14,791 bases of DNA from Myxococcaceae bacterium. GTDB lineage: Bacteria; Myxococcota; Myxococcia; Myxococcales; Myxococcaceae. The notes beneath the pieces are model-generated. The model was not told the DNA's origin. It was given only the letters and a program-made list of their open reading frames with translations, and did not search any database. Within the stretch, counting starts at the first letter, position 1. Each line of letters begins with the position of its first letter. Of this stretch, positions 9,240-14,791 are shown piece by piece. The stretch lies in contig JAGSPQ010000016.1 in the NCBI GenBank assembly GCA_018262385.1, positions 1 to 14,791 on the forward strand. Reading direction: 5' to 3'. The position numbers were made by a program, and so were the translations under genes.

Positions 9240-9914
9240 TCAACTTCGAGGGGGCGCCATCGCGCGCACTACCTTGGCGGGTCGCCCAGCTACCTGCTCA
9301 ACCCCTCCCTCAACCCCGACAAAGCCGTGTTCCCGGAACAGGTCAGCCACGGCCTGCGGATCAACGGCGCCAAAGTGGTGAGCATGCGCCGCACGCCGGG
9401 GCTTCATGCGCTCGTGGAAGGGGTGGGCCGGGTCGTCAAAGTCTTCGTCAACCAGCAGCACCCGCCCACCAGGCCGAAGTACCCGCCGCATCTCTCCCAC
9501 GGCGCTCGCCACATTGGTCCAGTGATGCACCGTGTTCACCGTCCAGAGCGCGTCGATGGTACCGGACTCGACGGGCAATGACTCCGCAGCGCCATCAACC
9601 ACGGTGATGCGCCCGCGATGCGGGCAGGGCAGCAACCGCAGTTTCAGAATGCGCCGCATGAAGGGCGTGGGGTCAACGGCCAGGACGAGGGCCCCACTGC
9701 CCGCCGCCGATACCGTGGCCGGACCCATTCCCGCCCCCAGGTCGATGACGTGTTCGCCCGGCGCTGGCCGCACCAGACCCACCACAGCGTCGCTCACCGG
9801 CGAACGCCACATGAACGGCAGCAGGCTCAGGTACCGCACCAGCCCGGACAGCCCGCGGTCGTGCTCATGCCCGCGCTGGTGCTGACCGTGCGAGTGGTGG
9901 TGCTGGTGGGTCAT
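9240..9914 (-). CDS. Class I SAM-dependent methyltransferase with His-rich N-terminus
   Basis: A 224-aa protein of the Methyltransf_11/UbiE-like type. SAM-binding motif I is VIDLGAGMGP (56-65); the acidic residue contacting the SAM ribose is probably Asp81 in LAVDPTPFM; motif III-like GAAESLPVESGTIDALW (108-124) and the post-motif LRPGGRVLLVDEDF (146-159) follow in order. The acceptor substrate is unknown. The first 18 residues (MTHQHHHSHGQHQRGHEH) contain eight His, which could bind metal ions, and a second His cluster (AHAHHFG) lies near residue 176-182. Such His-rich tails occur in metal-handling proteins, but no metal gene is adjacent. ATG at 9914 is preceded only by a weak GACGGGA. It lies between the PKD protein gene (169 bp upstream) and a lipoprotein gene, same strand. 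Confidence 0.92.
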   Translation of the reverse strand: MTHQHHHSHGQHQRGHEHDRGLSGLVRYLSLLPFMWRSPVSDAVVGLVRPAPGEHVIDLGAGMGPATVSAAGSGALVLAVDPTPFMRRILKLRLLPCPHRGRITVVDGAAESLPVESGTIDALWTVNTVHHWTNVASAVGEMRRVLRPGGRVLLVDEDFDDPAHPFHERMKPRRAAHAHHFGAVDPQAVADLFREHGFVGVEGGVEQVAGRPAKVVRAMAPPRS

Positions 9915-10019
9915 CGGTCCCGTCTGTATGAACCGGCATCAGGGCAGACGGCCTGGTGCGGGTCAACTGCGCGGCGAACCACCCAACGGAGTGCTCCGAT
10001 TCAATTCGGCTCACGCGGG

Positions 10020-10071
10020 CCGTGCTCCGGGGGTTCGCGCGCCACCCCGTTCCATTCAGGAGCACGGGGTG
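10020..10071. repeat. Two overlapping, mutually exclusive inverted repeats
   Basis: Stem A: CCGTGCTCC (10020-10028) with GGAGCACGG (10059-10067), 9 bp. Stem B: CACCCCGT (10043-10050) with ACGGGGTG (10064-10071), 8 bp. They share bases 10064-10067, so only one can form at a time. They lie in the 169-bp gap between the PKD gene stop and the methyltransferase start, on the leftward transcript, without a T-tract. Confidence 0.45.
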
Positions 10072-10083
10072 CGCCCCCCTGAC

Positions 10084-12099
10084 TCAGTAGGAGACCACCC
10101 CCCAGTCGAGCTGAGCGCCCGAGGTGGGGTCGACCTGCACCAAAACGAAATGGCCGGTGCCCGCGCTGTTGAAGAACGCGAAGCGCCCGTGGGTCGCGTA
10201 GCTCGCGCTGCCGACGGTGAACTGGGGCAGCGTCGCTTCGCTCTGGAAGACGAGGAAGGCGTCCTCGTACTTGCGCACCTTCACGTCCGCCGCCGGGGTG
10301 GTCGAGCCGTAGCCATTCTCGGGGATCGCGATCAGCTTCCCCGCGGCGCTCGAGTGATCGAGGTGCCGGACCAGCGGGAGGCCCGAGAGCGACCCGGCAT
10401 AGAGCATGTCCATCGACTGAATCGGTGACGAACGAAAGACGTTGCCGCAGCGGGTGAAGATCCGATCGCCGGTGTCGGTGATCCACAGGTTGCCGCACAT
10501 CGGGTAGTCGCCGTGGTACGGCGAATCATAGAGCCGCACCGCGGTGCCTCCGTCGAGGTTGTACTTCTCGATGTCCGAGGGGCTCAGGCCGTTGTTCGCG
10601 CCGTAGGCCACGCTGCCCGACGGGTGGAGCTTGGCGAGGGTGCCGGCCCGGATGCTCCAGCCGGCGCTCATCGTCTCGACTCCGGTGGTGAGGTTCAGGC
10701 TCCGGATCTGCGTCCACTGGTCGATGCGGGGGAACGCATGAACGTAGCCGTTGCCAGGCAGCACGACGTCGATCACGTCGCAGCTGACCGCCAGCGTCTT
10801 GAGCAGCGTCAGCGGCGAGAGCTGAACGTAGGAGACCCACCCATTGTGCCCGACTGCCGCGAACTGGCCGTCGAGCGAGAGCGCCACGGTAGCCGGAGCG
10901 AGGTTCAGCGCCACCGACTGATCTGTCTTCGCGACCGGATCGTAGACGTGGAGCAGGTTGGGCCCGGAGGAGACGGTGATGATCCGGTTCAGCGCGCGGC
11001 TGTACTCGGCATCGATCACCCGGTGGTTGAGCATGGCAATCGTACCGTTCTGGGTGGGCAACGCAGTCACCGTCATCGCCGAGGCCGCGCTGCTCGCCTT
11101 CCCGTCGTTGACGACCAGCGACACCTGGAAGCTGCCCGCCAGGTCAGCGACGAAGGTCGGCTTGAGCGCGGTGGGGCTGCTCAGCGCCGCGAGGCTCCCG
11201 GTCGGCCGCCCGGTCAAGGACCACTGGTAGGTGAGCGAATCTCCGTTGGGATCCGAGCTGGCCGAGCCGTCGAGCGTCACCGTGGTCCCCGCCGCCACCG
11301 AGCGATTCGGGCCGGCGTTGGCGCTGGGGGGAAGGTTGGCGATTCCGCTCGCCGTGACGGTGAGGTTGCTGGGAGCGCTGTCGACCAGGCCGTCGTTGAC
11401 CACCAGGGAGACCAGGTAGGTGCCGGCGCGATCGGCGAGGAACTTCGGCCTGGCCGCCGACGGGTTGTCGAGGGCCGCGCTGCTCCCGCCGGGCCGGCCG
11501 GAGAGGACCCAGCGGAACGTCAGCGGCGAGCCCTCGAGGTCTGTGCTCGCGCTGCCGTCGAGCGCCACCGTCGCGCCGACCGACACGGCCTGATCCGCGC
11601 CGGCCCGGGCCAGCGGAGCGGCATTGACCAGCCCCGACTCGGCAGTGATCACCACCACCGAAGGCAGGCTGACCGCCTGCCCGTCCCACACCACCAGTTG
11701 GGCGACGAACACCCCCGGGCGATCGGCGACGAAGTGGGGGGCCGAGGAGGAAGCGGCCTCGAGCAGCGCCGTGCTGCCGGCAGGCCGTGCGACCAGCACC
11801 CAGGCGAAAGAGAGGAGGTCGCCGTCCGGATCGCTGCTCCGCGCTCCGCTCAGCGTCACGCTGCGCCCGACCCCGACCAGCTGCGGTTGCCCGGGGTCGG
11901 CGATCGGGGGCCGGTTGCCACCCGAGGCGTTCGGCGTGGCACTGACGAGCAGCACCTGGGGCTCGCTCGCGCGGCAACCGTCGCCCACGATCAGCCGAAC
12001 GCCGTAGCGGCCCGGCAGGTCGGGGATCAACGCGGGGTTGACGCTCGCCGTGTCGACCAGCACCGCGCGACTGCCATTGGGCACTTCGATCAGGGCCAC
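10084..12099 (-). CDS. PKD/Ig-like repeat and beta-propeller protein, likely frame-disrupted at its 5' end
   Basis: The frame encodes 671 residues from a GTG at 12099. Three PKD/Ig-like repeats of about 92 residues occupy roughly 62-153, 159-250 and 256-346, each with a VTLxG(S/A)xSSDxxGD strand, a W and an AGxxxxxLVVxDG end. From about 350 to 671 is a beta-propeller-like region (HRVIDAEYSRALNRIITVSS, LHVYDP, ALSLDGQFAAVGHNG), likely a surface or secreted binding protein. Residues 2-41 (ALIEVPNGSRAVLVDTAS onward) align without gaps to residues 101-140 of the first full repeat, so an initial repeat lacks its first 39 or so residues. No signal peptide precedes this GTG in frame; one exists just upstream in another frame (see 12092-12151). 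Most likely a damaged lipoprotein gene or an assembly error; the body is intact. Confidence 0.85.
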   Translation of the reverse strand: MALIEVPNGSRAVLVDTASVNPALIPDLPGRYGVRLIVGDGCRASEPQVLLVSATPNASGGNRPPIADPGQPQLVGVGRSVTLSGARSSDPDGDLLSFAWVLVARPAGSTALLEAASSSAPHFVADRPGVFVAQLVVWDGQAVSLPSVVVITAESGLVNAAPLARAGADQAVSVGATVALDGSASTDLEGSPLTFRWVLSGRPGGSSAALDNPSAARPKFLADRAGTYLVSLVVNDGLVDSAPSNLTVTASGIANLPPSANAGPNRSVAAGTTVTLDGSASSDPNGDSLTYQWSLTGRPTGSLAALSSPTALKPTFVADLAGSFQVSLVVNDGKASSAASAMTVTALPTQNGTIAMLNHRVIDAEYSRALNRIITVSSGPNLLHVYDPVAKTDQSVALNLAPATVALSLDGQFAAVGHNGWVSYVQLSPLTLLKTLAVSCDVIDVVLPGNGYVHAFPRIDQWTQIRSLNLTTGVETMSAGWSIRAGTLAKLHPSGSVAYGANNGLSPSDIEKYNLDGGTAVRLYDSPYHGDYPMCGNLWITDTGDRIFTRCGNVFRSSPIQSMDMLYAGSLSGLPLVRHLDHSSAAGKLIAIPENGYGSTTPAADVKVRKYEDAFLVFQSEATLPQFTVGSASYATHGRFAFFNSAGTGHFVLVQVDPTSGAQLDWGVVSY

Positions 12100-12151
12100 A
12101 CCCCGCCAACGCGAGCAGGAGCCCCAGATGCCCGATCGATCGCAGCCGCAT
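12092..12151 (-). pseudogene. Out-of-frame lipoprotein signal peptide belonging to the PKD gene
   Basis: From ATG 12151 the minus strand encodes MRLRSIGHLGLLLALAGCG, a textbook lipoprotein signal peptide with lipobox ALAGC (Cys codon 12100-12098). An in-frame ATG at 12199 (MLDSLRKSRG) could be the true start. This frame then continues as low-complexity sequence opposite the PKD reading frame, which begins one base later at GTG 12099. Dropping one base of the CCC run (12094-12096 region) would join it as LALAGCGLIEVPNGS. Probably the broken 5' end of the PKD gene. Confidence 0.65.
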
Positions 12152-12256
12152 TTTTCCGTAGCCCCCAGGGCCGCGCGACTTGCGCAGTGAGTCGAGCATC
12201 GTTCACCCGCCCGGCGGACTCAACGCAGCCATGCTGAAAAGCGGCTCTCGACCGCG

Positions 12257-12277
12257 CACCCGTTCACGGCCCGGGTG
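12257..12277 (-). terminator. Hairpin directly after the ATPase/TPR gene stop
   Basis: CACCCG (12257-12262) and CGGGTG (12272-12277) form a 6-bp stem with a 9-base loop immediately beyond the stop codon (12278-12280) on the minus strand. A short T-run (CTTTTC) follows only 15-20 bases later, so this is a weak terminator candidate. The rest of the gap 12152-12277 shows no clear promoter. Confidence 0.3.
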
Positions 12278-14791
12278 TCACGGTTTGGCGGCGGTGACGC
12301 CGACCTGAGCGCGGGGGACCAGCATCCGGGTCATCGCCTCAGGATCCTTCACCCCCTGCGCCAGCATCCAGGCGTGGCCGGCCTTGATCCGGGCGGCGCC
12401 GAGCTCTCCTCCTTCCAGCTCGCCCAGGCGGGCGCGGGCGGCGGCGGCGAAGAGCGCCATGTGGCCCGCCTCGAGCAGCGCGATCGCCCGGGTGAGCAGT
12501 GAGAGCGCGCGCTCGGGCATCTGGCGCCCCGCCGCGACAGCCGATCGGATCAGCAGCGAGAACGCGCGGGCCCACTCCACCCCTTCCCCTTCCATCCGCT
12601 CGGCATCGGCGAGCGCAAGGCCCAGGCGCCCGGTGGCGAGGCAGCTGCGGGCGCGCAGGAAGCGGGCTTCGACCCGCACGTTCTGGACCCGCAGGAACAT
12701 CGAGTTCTGCAGCGAGGGCCAGTCGCGACGCAGGCGCTGCCAGCAGCTCTCGCCGTCGCCCTGGTAGAGGTCGATCATCCCTTCCGACAGCAGCGACCAG
12801 TAGTGCTGGAAGAGAAAGCTCTCGGTCGACCAGCCGCCGAGCACCTCGCGGACACTGGCCCGCGCGCGATCGGGCTGGTCGGCGGCGAGCAGGGCGACGC
12901 TCGCCAGGCCGCTCTGCAGGCTGGTGATGGTGTAGCGATCGCCGCGGCGCCGGGCTTCGTCGAGCAGCGCGGGAAGCCGGCGCGACAGTTGGTCCAGATC
13001 ACCCAGGTAGAACAGCGACCAGAACCCGATCAGCCGGGCGGTCGCCACTTCCCAGGTGACCGCCGAGCCCGCCTCGCGAAACAGCCGCTCGGCCTCGACC
13101 TGGTGGGCCTGCGCCTGCTGCCACCGTCCGAGGAGGAACTGGGTCAGGCCGGTGCAGAACTCGATCAGCCCCTGCAGCAGGGGGTCGCCTGCGCGGGTGG
13201 CGAGCGCCTGGGACTCCTTGATCAGCCGGGCGGCCAGCGCTTCGCCCCGGTTGCCGATCGTCGCCACGAAGCTCGCCTCGGCGGCGAGCGCGCGGGCGAC
13301 GCGGTAGGGCTCGCCGGCGTCGAGGGCGAGCAGCAACTGGCGGGTCTGGAAGCTCGCTCCGCGGATGGTGTCGATCATCGCCAGCCCGACCGACACCGAC
13401 CAGCAGACGTCGATGCGGCGCAGGATCGCGGGGTCGATCGCGCTCTCGGGCCGCTCGTTGAACTCGAGCCCGCGCAGCAACAGGTGGGCGCGCCGGTACA
13501 GCAGCGCCACCGCCGCCCGCCACGGCACAGGAGCGAGCGTCATCCCCACTCCTGCCACCACCTCGCGCAGCGCCGCCAGGCCCCGATCGACGTGCCCCGA
13601 GCGCAGCAGTTGCTCGGCGCCGCGGCGCTTCAGCTCGAGCGCCTCGCCTTCGGTGCAGCCGCCCTGCTCCACCGCCAGCGCGTAGGCCGCCGCCGCTCCG
13701 GGCCCGCGGCCGGCGTCGGCCAGGCAGTCGCCGAGGCTGACGGTGAGCGGGTACCGCAGCGGCGCCTGGGGAGGCAGCAGCTCGAGCGCTTGCCGGTAGA
13801 GGACGGCGGCGCGATCGAAGGCCAGCTGTCCCTCGGCCAGCTTCGCGGCGCGGGCGGTGGCGTCGGCGGCGCGGGCGGTCTGCCCGGCCTCGAGCAGGTG
13901 CACCGCGAGCGCGTCGAGCTCGGTGGGCGCATGGGCGGCCAGCGCGTCGGCGAGCCCCAGGTGCAGCCGCTGCTGGGCGTCGGGCGAGAGGCTGGCGACG
14001 ACGGTCTCGCGGATCCGATCGTGCCAGGCCTCGAGCCGCTCGCGATCGCCCGAAGGGGTGGCCCGCACCAGCCGGGCGCCCTTCAGCAGCCGCACCGGGC
14101 CGTCGTCCTCGGGGAGCCCGACCGCGGCGGCGGCGACCCGCGCGTCGAGCGGGCGGCCGGAGAGGCAGATCGCCTCGAGCAGCCGGCGCGGGTGATCTTC
14201 GAGCTGGGCCGCGCGGGCCATCACCACCTCGTCGAGGTTCGACTCGGCGCCGAAGGCCGCCAGCTGCTGGAGCAGGAAGGGGTTGCCGCCCGACTCGCGG
14301 CTCACCCGGTCCGGGCGGGAAGGAGGCGCGTCGGGGAGCACCTGGCGGGCCAGCTGCAGCGCCTCCTCGGCGCTCAGGCCTTGAAGCGGCAGCTCGAGCG
14401 CCTGCCGGCTCTTCCCCGGAGCGGGCAGCTGCGCGTCGCGCGAGGTCACCACCAGCAGCACCGCCGGCGCGTCGGGGGGCGTGAGCAGCTCCTCGAGCAG
14501 CTCGGTCGAGTCGTCGTCGCTCCACTGGAGGTCGTCGATGAAGAGGACCAGCGGGGCGCGATCGGCCATCCGCCCGAAGAGCTCGCGCAGCGCGGTGGTG
14601 GCGCGCCGCCGCAGCTCGTGGGCCTCCTTCGCCTCGCGCACCGGCGCCCGCGCGAACGCCTCGACCCGGCGCAGGACGGGGAACATCCGCGCCAGCGCCC
14701 AGGCGTCGCGGGGAAGCAGCGCGTCGGCCTTGTCGGGAGGCAGCTGCCCCAGGCGCCGGGCGAGGGTGTCGATCGCGCTGTCGAGCGCCTT
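12278..14791 (-). CDS. ATPase/TPR signalling protein (PknK-like), C-terminal 837 residues, 5' end beyond window
   Basis: The frame is open from the right edge; reading from 14791 gives KALDSAIDTLARRLGQLPPD and continues to the stop at 12278. Visible residues 80-95 contain a Walker B motif LVLFIDDLQWSDDDS, then LLVVTSRDA, SGGNPFLLQQL (about 167-177) and AWHDRIRETVV (255-265), the order seen in AAA_16/STAND ATPases joined to Ser/Thr protein kinases (PknK type) in myxobacteria. The remainder is Ala/Leu/Arg-rich helical sequence reading as degenerate TPR repeats (for example FDRAAVLYRQALELLPPQ), a protein-protein interaction scaffold. The Walker A motif and any N-terminal kinase domain would lie outside the window, so kinase activity is inferred only from family architecture. 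An alternative is a LuxR- or cyclase-type STAND protein, but no HTH is present at this C-terminus. An internal ATG at 14686 is not the real start. Confidence 0.88.
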   Translation of the reverse strand, partial: KALDSAIDTLARRLGQLPPDKADALLPRDAWALARMFPVLRRVEAFARAPVREAKEAHELRRRATTALRELFGRMADRAPLVLFIDDLQWSDDDSTELLEELLTPPDAPAVLLVVTSRDAQLPAPGKSRQALELPLQGLSAEEALQLARQVLPDAPPSRPDRVSRESGGNPFLLQQLAAFGAESNLDEVVMARAAQLEDHPRRLLEAICLSGRPLDARVAAAAVGLPEDDGPVRLLKGARLVRATPSGDRERLEAWHDRIRETVVASLSPDAQQRLHLGLADALAAHAPTELDALAVHLLEAGQTARAADATARAAKLAEGQLAFDRAAVLYRQALELLPPQAPLRYPLTVSLGDCLADAGRGPGAAAAYALAVEQGGCTEGEALELKRRGAEQLLRSGHVDRGLAALREVVAGVGMTLAPVPWRAAVALLYRRAHLLLRGLEFNERPESAIDPAILRRIDVCWSVSVGLAMIDTIRGASFQTRQLLLALDAGEPYRVARALAAEASFVATIGNRGEALAARLIKESQALATRAGDPLLQGLIEFCTGLTQFLLGRWQQAQAHQVEAERLFREAGSAVTWEVATARLIGFWSLFYLGDLDQLSRRLPALLDEARRRGDRYTITSLQSGLASVALLAADQPDRARASVREVLGGWSTESFLFQHYWSLLSEGMIDLYQGDGESCWQRLRRDWPSLQNSMFLRVQNVRVEARFLRARSCLATGRLGLALADAERMEGEGVEWARAFSLLIRSAVAAGRQMPERALSLLTRAIALLEAGHMALFAAAARARLGELEGGELGAARIKAGHAWMLAQGVKDPEAMTRMLVPRAQVGVTAAKP

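Noticed and set aside
9150..9240. Short open frame after the methyltransferase reading EDPEAMGWRQRWVEHQ
   Set aside because: Only about 30 codons, in a different frame from the methyltransferase, no start or ribosome site; could be a gene remnant but cannot be supported.
10513..12237. 574-aa rightward open frame opposite the PKD gene
   Set aside because: Shadow of the PKD repeats; no domain or plausible start.
14581..14686. ATG at 14686 as the start of the ATPase/TPR gene
   Set aside because: The frame continues with sensible helical sequence to the window edge and the Walker A motif is still missing, so the gene starts outside the window.

Overview
The window is high-GC bacterial chromosomal DNA, most likely from the Myxococcota (myxobacteria and relatives). 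The inference rests on the style of its proteins: lipoproteins with long Asp-Ala-Gly linkers, repeated PKD/Ig-like domains, an FHA-domain relative of the NtrC family, and a very large ATPase/TPR protein of the type that follows Ser/Thr kinase domains in these bacteria. No rRNA, tRNA, CRISPR array, insertion sequence or phage gene was seen.

Left block (1-3967): a leftward operon of three genes, a 196-aa unknown protein, a 200-aa unknown protein and a Nudix hydrolase running off the left edge, diverges from a rightward groES-groEL operon. The 256-bp divergent region holds a good sigma70-type promoter for groES, a candidate promoter for the leftward operon, and three CIRCE-like inverted repeats (HrcA operators), all with the canonical 9-bp spacer. 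The one closest to groES is the best match; the other two are degenerate and lie between the two promoters. groEL ends in a GGM-type tail and is followed by a hairpin/T-tract terminator.

Middle block (about 4060-8100): a rightward pair encodes an unrecognised lipoprotein with a PDZ-like C-terminus and an FHA-AAA+-Fis regulator. The regulator resembles sigma54 activators, but its sigma54-contact loop is altered (GAFAGA for GAFTGA) and about 11 residues are missing after it. This pair converges, with only 9 bp between stop codons, on a leftward gene for a surface lipoprotein with a DAG linker and a glycoside-hydrolase-like domain.

Right block (8284-14791): all genes run leftward. They are a small lipoprotein with a PEGA-like segment, a SAM-dependent methyltransferase with a His-rich N-terminus, a PKD-repeat/beta-propeller protein whose signal peptide lies in a different frame from its body, and the C-terminal 837 residues of an ATPase/TPR signalling protein cut by the window edge. 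Intergenic gaps here are 126-188 bp; several carry inverted repeats.

The observations most worth a second look are the three-operator CIRCE cluster with its divergent unknown operon, the regulator with a degenerate sigma54-contact loop, and the frame-disrupted PKD lipoprotein whose first repeat lacks its first half. Everything comes from reading the sequence; no database search was made.
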